The translations under genes and the position numbers were made by a program. A stretch of DNA of 64,000 nucleotides from Sphingomonas sp. IC081 (GTDB lineage Bacteria; Pseudomonadota; Alphaproteobacteria; Sphingomonadales; Sphingomonadaceae): the NCBI RefSeq assembly GCF_006874585.1, contig NZ_CP029761.1, positions 1,933,001 through 1,997,000 on the forward strand. Direction: 5' to 3'. Shown one piece after another: positions 34,433 to 43,132 of the stretch. The notes beneath the pieces are model-generated. The model saw only the letters and a program-made list of their open reading frames with translations, ran no database searches and was not told the DNA's origin. Positions within the stretch are counted from its first letter, which is position 1. Every line of letters starts with the position of its first letter.

Positions 34433-35860
34433 TCACCCCGCTGGCGTCAGTCGCTCGGCACCGAAGGCATTTACTGCATGGAGGATGTTGAAGGCGACAA
34501 TCGAGAGAGCCGCTTCGGCCTTTACCGCTCTGAGACCTCGCGTGAGGAACCTTCCGCCGCCGGACATCCGTTTAATCGTGCCGAAGGGGTGCTCTACAGT
34601 ACATCGGCGGGTCACCATCAAGCTCGGATCCGCGTAGATTCTGGCCTCCATACGATCCAGCGCCGCCTGGTCGAACAACCGATGGATGGTCCGTTGGGCG
34701 CCGGACGTGCATCGGCTCTTCAGCCGACAGTCTTTGCATGCAGACGTTCTATATCGGATCGCACGGTTGCGGGTATGTTTGCCGGATGGTCTCAACGTCT
34801 TGCCGGCGGGGCACCGGATTGTGTCGGTCCCCTCATCATACACGAACTGCGCTGGCCGGAAAAAATCGGTGCTCATGGCACCGCGTTTGATCGGCGCCGC
34901 GACCTCAATATGGTCGCGCTCGCATTGCGCGACCGCCTGGGCGTTGGAGTAACCGCCGTCGGCCAGGACTTTGAGCTCGTCAACCTCAAGCACCTCCATC
35001 GTCGCCATCGACATTGGATGCAGGAGCTGGCTGTCGTTTGCCTCGTTGGTCACGTCGTGATGTATGATCAGGCCGCTATCTACATCGACCACGCTTTGCA
35101 TGTTGTAGCAGGGTGTCTTGGGAGAACGTCCATAGCCCATCGGCCGCGCGTCGGACTCGCCAAAGACCAAAGCCGTCTCGTCGCGATCCTTCAGGATGTC
35201 CTGCCGGCGCACGAGCCTGTCCTTGCGGCGCCCGAGGGTCTCGATCGCAGTGGTGAACGCCTCCCGATGTTTGGGCTGATCGTCGAACCCCTGGTCCACT
35301 GCCTCATCTATGATGTCGAGCCGCTCAAGGTAGTAGGCGATCTCCTTTTCGGTGTGCGCAACGTCACGGGCAAGCCGGTCGGCGCCAGCGATGTTCTTTG
35401 AGCTCGCGACCGCGCGCATCTTCGTCCCGTCCAGCGCGACCAATCGACCGCTGATCAAGCCGGTTTCGCGGCAGAACTGGATGAATGCAGCGCTGGCGCC
35501 GACAATGGCTTCCGGATTGTCATGACGAAAGGAGGCGATCGTTCGGTAATCCGGGGCAAGCCGGCGCATTAGCCAAAGCGCTTCGAGGTCGCGGACACAC
35601 GCTCGTTCCAATTGGCGTGAGGACCGAACCTGGTTGAGATAGCCCCAGATGTACAGCCGGAGCATATCGCCTGGATGGTATCCAGGGCGGCCGGTGACCG
35701 CAGCGATAGCGCGACCGAAGCCAAGCTCAGCCAAGTTCAAGCTGGTAACAAAAGCATCGACGACTCGGACCAATGCGTCCGGGGAAACATAGTCATCAAC
35801 ACAAGGAGGAAGCAGGCTGACCTGATCTCGCGCGAGTCCCTCAATAAAACTCATGCACAC
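34433..35860 (-). CDS. IS1182 family transposase
   Basis: 475 residues (SFIEGLARDQVSLLPPCVDD ...). The N-terminal domain (YHPGDMLRLYIWGYLNQVRS) and the DDE parts (LVALDGTKMRAVASS; DSGLIIHHDVTNEANDS; DGGYSNAQAV; HPFGTIKRMSGGGRFLTRGL) are those of IS1182/IS5-like elements. A Cys-rich stretch (SACKDCRLKSRCTSGAQRTI) is also typical. The frame is intact. A likely outer repeat GGCTGTGCAAAAACTCAT lies at 34377-34394, but I could not find a matching copy on the other side, so the element may be trimmed there. Confidence 0.88.
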   Translation of the reverse strand: MCMSFIEGLARDQVSLLPPCVDDYVSPDALVRVVDAFVTSLNLAELGFGRAIAAVTGRPGYHPGDMLRLYIWGYLNQVRSSRQLERACVRDLEALWLMRRLAPDYRTIASFRHDNPEAIVGASAAFIQFCRETGLISGRLVALDGTKMRAVASSKNIAGADRLARDVAHTEKEIAYYLERLDIIDEAVDQGFDDQPKHREAFTTAIETLGRRKDRLVRRQDILKDRDETALVFGESDARPMGYGRSPKTPCYNMQSVVDVDSGLIIHHDVTNEANDSQLLHPMSMATMEVLEVDELKVLADGGYSNAQAVAQCERDHIEVAAPIKRGAMSTDFFRPAQFVYDEGTDTIRCPAGKTLRPSGKHTRNRAIRYRTSACKDCRLKSRCTSGAQRTIHRLFDQAALDRMEARIYADPSLMVTRRCTVEHPFGTIKRMSGGGRFLTRGLRAVKAEAALSIVAFNILHAVNAFGAERLTPAG

Positions 35861-36020
35861 CCCGGCGCGGAAGATGGGAAGATAATTGGATTCTACACTG
35901 ACAGGTTCATGAGTAAAAGCTTGTTATTGGCTTTGAACATCTGCGCCAGGTGGCGTAATAACTCATTACAGATGTTGCGGGCTTCCGAGAAGGATCAGGT
36001 CAGAAGCGCCGGGTTCTCCG

Positions 36021-36470
36021 TTACGTCGAAGCAGTGGCCGCTTGCGCGTCGAGCTGCCACCCGTAGCTTTTGGAATCCGGTACGAGATCGGCGATGGTGA
36101 ACTGATCGAGGTGTCGCGCGAAAGCTTCCAGCGCGCCTGCCAAGGCATGGCGCAAGCCGCATGCGGGCGTCACGACGCAGCTGTTGGTCGCCGCGTCGAA
36201 GCATTCGACGAATGTCCCGGTGTCTTCCATGATGCGCATGATCGAACCGACGTTCAGGGCATTGGCGGGCCGCGTGAGCTTGAGGCTCCCGCTCCGGCCC
36301 CGCACACCCTCGACAAATCCCTCCGCGGCCAGTCGCTGCGCCACTTTCATCAGATGGTTCTTCGAGATGCCATATGCGTGTGCGATCTCGGCGATCGAAT
36401 GGTGGCCGTCCTTCACGGCCAGGAACATCAATGTGCGAAGGGCATAGTCGGTCTGGACGGACAATCTCAT
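36021..36470 (-). CDS. nsrR: Rrf2-family NO-responsive repressor NsrR
   Basis: 149 residues. It has an N-terminal winged helix (HSIAEIAHAYGISKNHLMKV) and three cysteines at 90, 98 and 104 (ECFDAATNSCVVTPAC) that match the iron-sulfur ligands of NsrR. NO binding to the cluster releases the repressor. It is divergent from the truncated haemoglobin gene, and the gap between them holds two NsrR-type sites. The NO reductase in the same cassette supports the assignment. Part of the imported cargo. Confidence 0.88.
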   Translation of the reverse strand: MRLSVQTDYALRTLMFLAVKDGHHSIAEIAHAYGISKNHLMKVAQRLAAEGFVEGVRGRSGSLKLTRPANALNVGSIMRIMEDTGTFVECFDAATNSCVVTPACGLRHALAGALEAFARHLDQFTIADLVPDSKSYGWQLDAQAATAST

Positions 36471-36472
36471 AA

Positions 36473-36495
36473 AAGATGCATATCATATATTGGTT
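36473..36495. promoter_or_regulatory. Weak NsrR-type site at nsrR start
   Basis: AAGATGCATAT, then C, then ATATATTGGTT. The left half matches the NsrR half site AAGATGCATTT well, and the right half poorly (about 6 of 11). It lies directly upstream of the nsrR start codon and could serve autoregulation. Confidence 0.5.
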
Positions 36496-36515
36496 TTATC
36501 CGCCAAGGCGCGTAA

Positions 36516-36538
36516 ACCATGCATAGGAAATTCATCTT
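36516..36538. promoter_or_regulatory. NsrR operator upstream of haemoglobin gene
   Basis: The 11-1-11 arrangement ACCATGCATAG-G-AAATTCATCTT matches the NsrR consensus AAGATGCATTT-N-AAATGCATCTT at 17 of 22 positions. It lies 20 bases before the ATG at 36558 of the plus-strand operon. A start at 36519 would place the operator inside the gene and so is less likely. Confidence 0.65.
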
Positions 36539-36557
36539 AATCGAGTCGAGGCAGGCA

Positions 36558-37010
36558 ATGACGTCGAACCATGCCGAGCAGGCGCGGGCGCGCAAGATGG
36601 CGGATGCGCTCGCCTGCGGGATCGATGATGCTTTCATCTCGCGGCTCGTGGAGAGGTTCTACGACACCGTCCGGCAGGACGACATGCTCGGTCCGATCTT
36701 TGCTGAACGCATCGGCGACTGGCCGCATCATTTGACGCGGATGAAGGATTTCTGGGCCTCGATCATGCTCGAATCCGGTCGGTTCAGCGGCAATCCGATG
36801 CGCAAGCATATCGCGATCGGCGAGCTTGATGAGGCGCATTTCGCGCGCTGGCAGTCGCTTTGGGACCAGACGCTTGACCGGATCGCGCCGAACGCAGCGG
36901 TCGCGGACCGGTTTGGCGAAGCGGCGCAACGCATTGGCGAGAGCTTGCTGACCGGCATCAAGATCGACCGGGGCGGTCTGGCCGCCATTTCCGCGAGGGC
37001 CGCGTCGTGA
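36558..37010 (+). CDS. Group III truncated haemoglobin
   Basis: 150 residues from the ATG at 36558, which has AGGCAGG just upstream; an ATG at 36519 sits within the NsrR operator. The fold is the two-over-two globin of group III (FISRLVERFYDTVRQDDMLG, then WPHHLTRMKDFWASIMLESG and GNPMRKHIAIGELDEAHFAR, with the proximal His in MRKHI). Such globins bind O2 and NO and help in NO detoxification. Its stop lies within the start of the DUF1971 gene. Confidence 0.88.
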   Translation: MTSNHAEQARARKMADALACGIDDAFISRLVERFYDTVRQDDMLGPIFAERIGDWPHHLTRMKDFWASIMLESGRFSGNPMRKHIAIGELDEAHFARWQSLWDQTLDRIAPNAAVADRFGEAAQRIGESLLTGIKIDRGGLAAISARAAS

Positions 37011-37300
37011 CACCGGTCCCCTACGGCGCATCGCCGATCTTCGATGAGCAAAGCCTACCCGACGCGCTGCGCAACGATCATCGCACCAAAGCAGGCACCT
37101 GGGGCCTCCTGCGGATGCTGGAGGGCGAAGTGCGGCTCGTTTTCGTCGATCCGCCGAGCGAGCAGCTCGTGACGCCCGACAGGCCCGCGATCATCCCGCC
37201 GCAGGCAACCCATCATGTCGTTCCGCTCGGCCCCATGACGATGCAGGTCGAGTTCTACCGGGAACGCCCAGAGCTTGTCGAAGACGCGGACCGTGGATGA
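37007..37300 (+). CDS. DUF1971 domain protein
   Basis: 97 residues from a GTG at 37007 that overlaps the globin stop. It is a small cupin-like barrel (NDHRTKAGTWGLLRMLEGEV; PPSEQLVTPDRPAIIPPQAT; LGPMTMQVEFYRERPE). DUF1971 domains occur alone or fused to TehB-type proteins, and small ones are frequent members of NsrR regulons. Function unknown, but the RTKAGxWG and HHVVPLGPM motifs suggest metal or small-molecule binding. Confidence 0.82.
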   Translation: MTPVPYGASPIFDEQSLPDALRNDHRTKAGTWGLLRMLEGEVRLVFVDPPSEQLVTPDRPAIIPPQATHHVVPLGPMTMQVEFYRERPELVEDADRG

Positions 37301-37757
37301 CTTCGCCCTTGCTCGCACGGTGCATGTCATCGCGGTCCTGTTCTGGATAGGCGGCGTCGGTTTCGTCACCTGGGTGCTGATGCCGACGCTTAAGGCAACG
37401 GAACTGCCGCAGGATCGCTTGCGCCGTTTTCAGCAGATGGAGGCGCGCTTTGCCTGGCAGGCACGCGTGTGGGTTCTACTTGCCGGCGCAAGTGGCCTGT
37501 GGCTGGTGGCGCGCGCCGATCTGTGGAGCCGCTTCCTCGACGGCCGGTTCTGGTGGATGCACCTGATGGTCGCGCTCTGGACCGTGTTTGCGCTGATGTT
37601 GTTCGTCATCGAGCCGCTGCATCTCCATCGTCGTCTCGCCAATACACAGTCACCCGAGGCGGATTTCGCTCGAATGATCCGGCTGCATCAGTTATTACTT
37701 GCAGTCAGCATCATAACAATTTTGGGCGCGGTAGGCGGTAGTCACGGACTATTCTGA
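37293..37757 (+). CDS. Integral membrane protein of NO-defence operon
   Basis: 154 residues from a GTG at 37293 (a TTG at 37275 is also possible) overlapping the DUF1971 stop. Four hydrophobic helices are visible: TVHVIAVLFWIGGVGFVTWV, VWVLLAGASGLWLVA, MHLMVALWTVFALMLFVI and LLLAVSIITILGAVGG. Conserved-looking His residues in TM1 and after TM3 (HLHRRLAN) resemble CopD-like or haem-binding membrane proteins. No family is assigned with confidence. It lies 18 bases before norB, so it is likely a partner or helper of NO reductase. Confidence 0.72.
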   Translation: MDDFALARTVHVIAVLFWIGGVGFVTWVLMPTLKATELPQDRLRRFQQMEARFAWQARVWVLLAGASGLWLVARADLWSRFLDGRFWWMHLMVALWTVFALMLFVIEPLHLHRRLANTQSPEADFARMIRLHQLLLAVSIITILGAVGGSHGLF

Positions 37758-37775
37758 ACAGAGGGGGTTTGGGGC

Positions 37776-40079
37776 ATGAAGAGCTATCAAACGACATTCA
37801 GCATCAAAAGGCTGTGGATCATCCTGTCGGTCGGCATGGTGGTCATGTTCGGGATCCTACTGTTGCTCGGGCAGCAGATCTACCAGCAGGCGCCGCCCAT
37901 TCCCGAAGCAGTGAAGTCCCAAAGCGGCGAGACATTGTTCACGCGCGCGGACATCGAGACCGGCCAGAATATCTGGCAGTCGATCGGCGGCATGGAGCAG
38001 GGCTCGATCTGGGGCCATGGCAGCTATCTGGCGCCCGACTGGAGCGCCGACTGGCTGCACCGCGAGGCGGAGGCACTGCTCGCCCTATCGGCCACTCCGC
38101 TCCCCGCGGGCGTGTCCCCCACGCAGGCGGAAGCGATGCGAAAGGCCGCGCTGCAAGAGGAAATGCGCAGGAACAGCTATGACCCCGCGTCCGGCGCCAT
38201 CACGGTCAGCGACACCCGCGCGCGCGCAATTCGGCAGGTGCAGCAGCATTTCGTAAGCCTGTACGATGGCGGCGATCCTGCCTCGCTAAAGCTCCGCCGC
38301 GACTATGCCTTCCCGGTCTATGGCGAGCTGTCGGCCGCGGAAGCCCGGCAGCTTACCGCCTTCTATTTCTGGACGGCCTGGGGGGCGACCACCGATCGTC
38401 CGGGCCAGAACATCACTTATACCAGCAACTGGCCGCACGAACCCCTGGTGGGCAATAGCCCAACCACCGGCACTCTGTTGTGGAGCCTTGCTTCGGTCAT
38501 CCTGCTGCTTGCAGCGGCAGGCGCACTCATCGCCTATTACGCCAAGCAGTTCGACGTCTGGCGCGGCGACATCCTGCCCGAGGGCGGCATGGCGACCTCT
38601 GATCTTCTGGGACAGGCCGTAATCACACCGTCGATGCGGGCTACCGCGAAATATTTCTGGGTCGTCTGCGCGTTGTTCGTGGGGCAGGTGCTGCTGGGCA
38701 TTGTCACCGCTCATTATGCGGTCGAGGGACAAGGGCTCTATGGCCTGCCTTTTGCAGAATATCTTCCCTACACGATCACCCGCACATGGCACACGCAACT
38801 CGCGGTGCTGTGGATCGCCACGGCATGGCTGGCGACCGGGCTCTATGTCGCGCCGATGCTCGGGGGACGCGACCCCAAGTTCCAGCGGCTCGGCGTCAAT
38901 TTCCTGTTCGTCAGCCTGCTGGTCATCGTCATCGGCTCCTTTGCCGGGCAATGGGCGGCCGTCCACCGCTTCTTCACCAGTCTGACGGCGAATTTCTGGT
39001 TCGGGCATCAGGGCTATGAATATGTCGATCTCGGCCGCTTCTGGCAGATCTACCTCCTGATTGGCCTGTTCCTCTGGGTGGCGCTGGTGGTGCGCGCGCT
39101 CTGGCCCGTGCTGCGACGGGAGGGCGGAAAGTCCCTCATCTATCTCGTGCTGGTGTCAGCGCTCGCCATCGGGCTGCTCTACGGCGCGGGGCTGATGTGG
39201 GGTCAGCATACGAACATCGCCATCATGGAATATTGGCGCTGGTGGGTGGTGCATTTGTGGGTCGAGGGCATTTTCGAAGTCTTCGCCACGGCCATCATCT
39301 CGCTGCTGTTCGTCCAGATGGGCATCCTGCGAACCTCTACCGCCACCGTGATGGTGTTGTTCGCGACGATCATCTTCCTGTTCGGCGGGGTGCTCGGGAC
39401 CTTCCATCACCTGTATTTCAGCGGGACGCCGACGTCGGTGATCGCGGTCGGCGCGATGATTTCGGCGTTGGAAGTGGTGCCGCTGCTGGTGGTCGGCTTC
39501 GAAGCCTATACGCGGCACAAGGTCGAGCATGAAGCCGAGTGGGAACGGATTTACCACTGGCCGTTCATGTTTTTCGCCGCCGTCCTGTTCTGGAATCTGG
39601 TCGGCGCCGGCCTGTTCGGCTTCCTCATCAACCCACCGATCGCGCTCTATTACATGCAGGGGTTGAACACGACGGCGAACCATGGCCACGCCGCGCTGTT
39701 CGGCGTCTATGGCATGCTCGGCCTGGGGCTCACGCTCTATTGCATGCGTGGATTGACCGACGTCACGCGATGGAACCAGAAATGGATCAGGATCTCCTTC
39801 TGGTCGCTCAATATCGGCCTTGGAATGATGACCTTCCTGTCGCTGCTCCCGCAGGGCATCCTGCAAACTTATGCCAGCATCGAGCACGGCTATGCCTATG
39901 CGCGCTCAGCGGAGTTCATCCATAGCCCGATCATGCAGGCGCTGGTCTGGGCAAGGGTGCCCGGCGATGTCGTGTTCGCATTCGGCGTCTTCGCGTTCGC
40001 ATGGTTCATGGTTCAGGCGTTCATGCACGGCAGGAAGCCGACTCCAGAAACGGTGGCCATTCCAAAGCCGGCGCCTTAG
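37776..40079 (+). CDS. norB: Quinol-dependent nitric oxide reductase (qNor)
   Basis: 767 residues. About 220 N-terminal residues form a periplasmic domain after one membrane helix (LWIILSVGMVVMFGILLLLG), as in single-subunit qNor. The catalytic part follows with HTQLAVLWIATAWLATGLYV, WWVVHLWVEGIFEVFATAII, HHLYFSGTPT and HGHAALFGVYGMLGLGL carrying haem and FeB ligands. It reduces 2 NO to N2O with electrons from quinol. No nirK/nirS or norC is nearby, so NO detoxification is more likely than respiration. The last gene of the NsrR-controlled operon. Confidence 0.93.
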   Translation: MKSYQTTFSIKRLWIILSVGMVVMFGILLLLGQQIYQQAPPIPEAVKSQSGETLFTRADIETGQNIWQSIGGMEQGSIWGHGSYLAPDWSADWLHREAEALLALSATPLPAGVSPTQAEAMRKAALQEEMRRNSYDPASGAITVSDTRARAIRQVQQHFVSLYDGGDPASLKLRRDYAFPVYGELSAAEARQLTAFYFWTAWGATTDRPGQNITYTSNWPHEPLVGNSPTTGTLLWSLASVILLLAAAGALIAYYAKQFDVWRGDILPEGGMATSDLLGQAVITPSMRATAKYFWVVCALFVGQVLLGIVTAHYAVEGQGLYGLPFAEYLPYTITRTWHTQLAVLWIATAWLATGLYVAPMLGGRDPKFQRLGVNFLFVSLLVIVIGSFAGQWAAVHRFFTSLTANFWFGHQGYEYVDLGRFWQIYLLIGLFLWVALVVRALWPVLRREGGKSLIYLVLVSALAIGLLYGAGLMWGQHTNIAIMEYWRWWVVHLWVEGIFEVFATAIISLLFVQMGILRTSTATVMVLFATIIFLFGGVLGTFHHLYFSGTPTSVIAVGAMISALEVVPLLVVGFEAYTRHKVEHEAEWERIYHWPFMFFAAVLFWNLVGAGLFGFLINPPIALYYMQGLNTTANHGHAALFGVYGMLGLGLTLYCMRGLTDVTRWNQKWIRISFWSLNIGLGMMTFLSLLPQGILQTYASIEHGYAYARSAEFIHSPIMQALVWARVPGDVVFAFGVFAFAWFMVQAFMHGRKPTPETVAIPKPAP

Positions 40080-40423
40080 ATTCGCCACTCCGCTTCCCGG
40101 CTGTACCCCGGTTTTCAACAGACGGCCGGCTAATTTCGGGCGTTGGTCGCTCTCGGCCAACGCCATTTGCCCGTGAAACGGCTTCAGGATCGCCGGACAG
40201 GCTTGCCCGCTCCGTGGGTTTTAGCACAGCCTGGGGGTGTCCCCGCTTGAAGGGGTCTGGCGAGACCCGCCTGGGGCTCGCCAGCAGGGGAAAGCTTTCC
40301 CCCTCAAACCGGAAAATGATAGCAGCAAAAAGACACCATCCGCACACTAAAGCGAGGTGGATTAGAATACAGCGGGCGGAATCGGATTGCGTCCGGGAGG
40401 GCTATTAGCTTGGGGGAAAGTCT
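40080..40423. other. Structured non-coding region after norB
   Basis: 344 bases with no credible gene but several inverted repeats: CTGGCGAG...CTCGCCAG near 40257-40284, a perfect palindrome GGGGAAAGCTTTCCCC at 40287-40302, and shorter GGGG/CCCC hairpins near 40235-40256. The G/C-block layout is like that of replication or mobilisation regions of small plasmids, so it may be a junction left by an earlier insertion. It separates the NO cassette from the defence region. Confidence 0.45.
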
Positions 40424-40969
40424 ATGGACTGGTCACAATTAACCGGAGCCCTGATCGGTCTCGTGGGTGTCCCTCTGGGCATCATATTGGGGGAGTTATT
40501 GAGACGACGGCAAAGAGCAGAACAATTCGCAGCGGCGATCTTCGCCAAGCGCCTCGAAGCCTACGACTCGCTTATAAGTATCCTATTTGACAGCCACCGG
40601 ATCGCGAACGAAGTGATCGACAATGCGAACCTGTCGGCGGCCGAGCGGCACGAGCTGATCTCCGCAGCCATCATGCCGATCGCGGAACATACAACGCGCA
40701 GCGTCCTCTATATAGACGAGGAACTGGGCGCCCATTGCACCGCGCTTTTCATGGGTGTGGAAGACCTGCGCGACCTGCCCGAAAGCGAACGTCAAGCGCG
40801 TCTCGCGCAATTCCAACGGGATTGGAGAGAAACTCGCCGGATGATCCTTGAGGACTCTGGGGCCATCAAGGTCAATCGGCTGTTCCGCGACATCAATCGC
40901 CCCACGCTCAGCTCACCCGTTATCGAGCGCATTCGAGAATTGCGGCGCGAGCAGGGCAGCGAAATCTGA
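40424..40969 (+). CDS. Unknown membrane-anchored protein
   Basis: 181 residues (MDWSQLTGALIGLVGVPLGI ...). One N-terminal membrane helix (ALIGLVGVPLGIILGELL) is followed by a charged, mostly helical cytoplasmic part (RQRAEQFAAAIFAKRLEAYD; SERQARLAQFQRDWRETRRM). No domain is recognised. It is convergent to qatD, 52 bases away. The AT content is a little higher than in neighbours. Position beside Qat raises the possibility of a defence role, but there is no sequence proof. Confidence 0.65.
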   Translation: MDWSQLTGALIGLVGVPLGIILGELLRRRQRAEQFAAAIFAKRLEAYDSLISILFDSHRIANEVIDNANLSAAERHELISAAIMPIAEHTTRSVLYIDEELGAHCTALFMGVEDLRDLPESERQARLAQFQRDWRETRRMILEDSGAIKVNRLFRDINRPTLSSPVIERIRELRREQGSEI

Positions 40970-41021
40970 GACGACCTCTGCCCAGCCAGCGGCGATAGAG
41001 CTTCGATCTTACGGGTGGCGT

Positions 41022-41774
41022 CTATGCTTGTTCTACAAGCAGGCTTTTGAGATTCCGCATTATCGTGGCGGACATATCAGCGGGCGGCATTCCGTGCAGA
41101 CGCGCCATACCTTCGACAGCGATCCAGACATCGCTCGGCGTGGTCGGACGGGCGTCGGTCTGAGTGAATGGCCCATCTGTCTCCGTCAGAACGCGATCCA
41201 ACGGGAGCGCCTTGGTAATCGCCGCGCGCTTCTCATTCGCGAGCATCTCCGCGTTCAACGAAAAATAGCAGCCGAGATCGACTGCTCTCTTGGCCTCTGC
41301 TGCGGTGCCCGTGAACCAATGAAGCACCACGCGCCCGCGCGGGGGCGGCATGTATTGCTCAATCATATCGAGGACGGCCTTGGTCGCGCGGACGCTATGC
41401 GTCGTGACGATCTTGTTCCCCGCCGCCGCACACAGCGTCAGCACGCGAGCGAAAATCTCCTTCTGCATCTCGAACGACCTGTAGAACCGCGGGCCGGCGT
41501 CCAGCCCGACCTCGCCGACATAGCGGGTGCGCGGCAGCAATTCCTCCCATAGCCCGATCTCATGAGCGCGTTCGGCGACCAGTTGAGGATGCAGGCCGAG
41601 AGCCGCCCGAACATGATGCGTGGCGGACGCCAGTTCGTGGTTTCGCGGCCAAGCCTTGGGGGTGGTAGTCACGGTGAGAGTGAACACGCCATCGCGCTCG
41701 CAGCGCTCCACCGCGGCCGCGTGGTCGGGGTAGAGATCGAGGTGGCAATGAAAATCGACGAGACCCGATCGCAT
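41022..41774 (-). CDS. qatD: Qat anti-phage system TatD-like nuclease QatD
   Basis: 250 residues. A TatD-type metal-dependent hydrolase: DFHCHLDLYPD (HxH), GEVGLDAGPRF (Glu and Asp), VTTHSVRATKAVLDMIE, VVLHWFTGTAAEA and TETDGPF (Asp). These give the usual two-metal DNase site. The gene closes the qatABCD operon and lies 8 bases after qatC. In the known Qat system all four genes are needed for phage defence; the mechanism is not solved. Confidence 0.9.
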   Translation of the reverse strand: MRSGLVDFHCHLDLYPDHAAAVERCERDGVFTLTVTTTPKAWPRNHELASATHHVRAALGLHPQLVAERAHEIGLWEELLPRTRYVGEVGLDAGPRFYRSFEMQKEIFARVLTLCAAAGNKIVTTHSVRATKAVLDMIEQYMPPPRGRVVLHWFTGTAAEAKRAVDLGCYFSLNAEMLANEKRAAITKALPLDRVLTETDGPFTQTDARPTTPSDVWIAVEGMARLHGMPPADMSATIMRNLKSLLVEQA

Positions 41775-41782
41775 GGGGCCTC

Positions 41783-43132
41783 TTACGACGGTGCGGCGCG
41801 AACGCCAGTCAGCAAGCGTCCAACCTCCTCCAATCCGCGGCGATAGACATCGGCCAGATCATCGTGGCGGGAGGGATCATCATAGAGCGGCCCCGGCTTG
41901 TGGATGAGGGCCTTGGCGAGTTCCGGGCGCTTCGATAGCCTCGCGACCGCGATCTGGAAGGATCGGACCTGCTGACCTTCGGCCTGCCTGGTGTCCAACG
42001 TGGCAGCCTTCAGGTCGGGTACGCCGTAAACTGTCGAATCCTTGCCTCGCAGAGAGGCTCGCCGAATGAGACACGGCAGGCAGTATCCGCAGTGCCCCTG
42101 CGGCTTCTTGGTCCAGCGCCCCTTCGTCGGTGACGAACATGATAGCGACAGCGGGGCGAGCTGCTTCAACAGGGTCGGATTGGCGCACTCGGCGACCATT
42201 TCTCCCTTGGTCTTGTCCCAATAGGGATTCTCGACCTTCCCTCCGACACCAAGCGCGCCAAGCAATTCGTTCCACCGGGCCATGTAGAAAGGATGCGTCG
42301 TCCGGGTGCTGAGCGCACCGAGCCGGAGCCGATCGAGCGGCACGTTGAGCGCGATCAGACCGTTCTCGGGAACCTTGAGCACGAAGGCGCGGTCGAGCGC
42401 CGTGCCGGCGGCGACACCCAGCGAGAAGAACAGGAAGGATCGACCGCGTGTGGTGTCCTCCGATCCGACATCCTCGACAAACCCGCTATCGAAGCTCATC
42501 CACACCCGCAGCCGATCGAAGGCAGATGCTTTATAAGCGGCTTTCAAACCGTCGAAGCACTGCTCCTGCGACTTGCTCACCAGTCCTTCGCCAGCATGGC
42601 TGACCAGAAGCGGCGTCTCGCCGGCATTCAAGCTGTCGATCGCGCCGATCAGGCTGTCCAAGCCACCGGAGAACAGACTCACGCCATCGAACGGGGCGGG
42701 AATAAGGGTGGGTGCCGCGACGGGAACCAGCTTCGCATAGCCCTTGGCCCGTTTGCGGAAACCCACATCCCATCTGTCGCCTGTCAGAAAGTTCAGGGCG
42801 CGGACCAGGATGGGCGCCGCGGCCGTCCATCGCACCGGATCGCTCACCGGGATGACCAGCCGAATCTCGCGCGTCCAGGCGTCCTGCGATTCGGTCGAGC
42901 GGGAGATGCGTGTGTCTGCGGCATGAACATGGGCCGCGACCACCAGTATGTCCGCGCCGATCTCGCTCGGTGTCAGATGCAAAGCTTTGAGGTCGGCCAA
43001 GGCATGGCCGATCCCATGATCGAGACGCTTGCCCGCCACCAACTGCAAGGTCGATGCAACCTCGTCGCGCGCCTTGGGGACGCGGGTCTTATCGTCCGGC
43101 CCGAAACGGCCGATGATGACATGGCGCCTCAT
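41783..43132 (-). CDS. qatC: Qat anti-phage system QueC-like protein QatC
   Basis: 449 residues. A PP-loop of the QueC/ATP-pyrophosphatase type, LFSGGLDSLIGAIDSLNAG, lies at about residue 152, and a Cys cluster GHCGYCLPCLIRR near 365 resembles the zinc site of QueC (7-cyano-7-deazaguanine synthase). The N-terminal 140 residues are specific to QatC. It overlaps qatB by 4 bases. Likely modifies DNA, RNA or protein in the defence response. Confidence 0.9.
   Translation of the reverse strand: MRRHVIIGRFGPDDKTRVPKARDEVASTLQLVAGKRLDHGIGHALADLKALHLTPSEIGADILVVAAHVHAADTRISRSTESQDAWTREIRLVIPVSDPVRWTAAAPILVRALNFLTGDRWDVGFRKRAKGYAKLVPVAAPTLIPAPFDGVSLFSGGLDSLIGAIDSLNAGETPLLVSHAGEGLVSKSQEQCFDGLKAAYKASAFDRLRVWMSFDSGFVEDVGSEDTTRGRSFLFFSLGVAAGTALDRAFVLKVPENGLIALNVPLDRLRLGALSTRTTHPFYMARWNELLGALGVGGKVENPYWDKTKGEMVAECANPTLLKQLAPLSLSCSSPTKGRWTKKPQGHCGYCLPCLIRRASLRGKDSTVYGVPDLKAATLDTRQAEGQQVRSFQIAVARLSKRPELAKALIHKPGPLYDDPSRHDDLADVYRRGLEEVGRLLTGVRAAPS

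Noticed and set aside
35861-36020. Possible right terminal repeat of the IS1182-type element (ATGAGTAAAAGC at about 35909)
   Set aside because: Only six bases match the left-hand sequence GGCTGTGCAAAAACTCAT in inverted order; too weak to define the element end.
37776-40079. Respiratory denitrification module
   Set aside because: There is no nitrite or nitrous-oxide reductase and no norC. The NsrR control and truncated haemoglobin point to NO detoxification.
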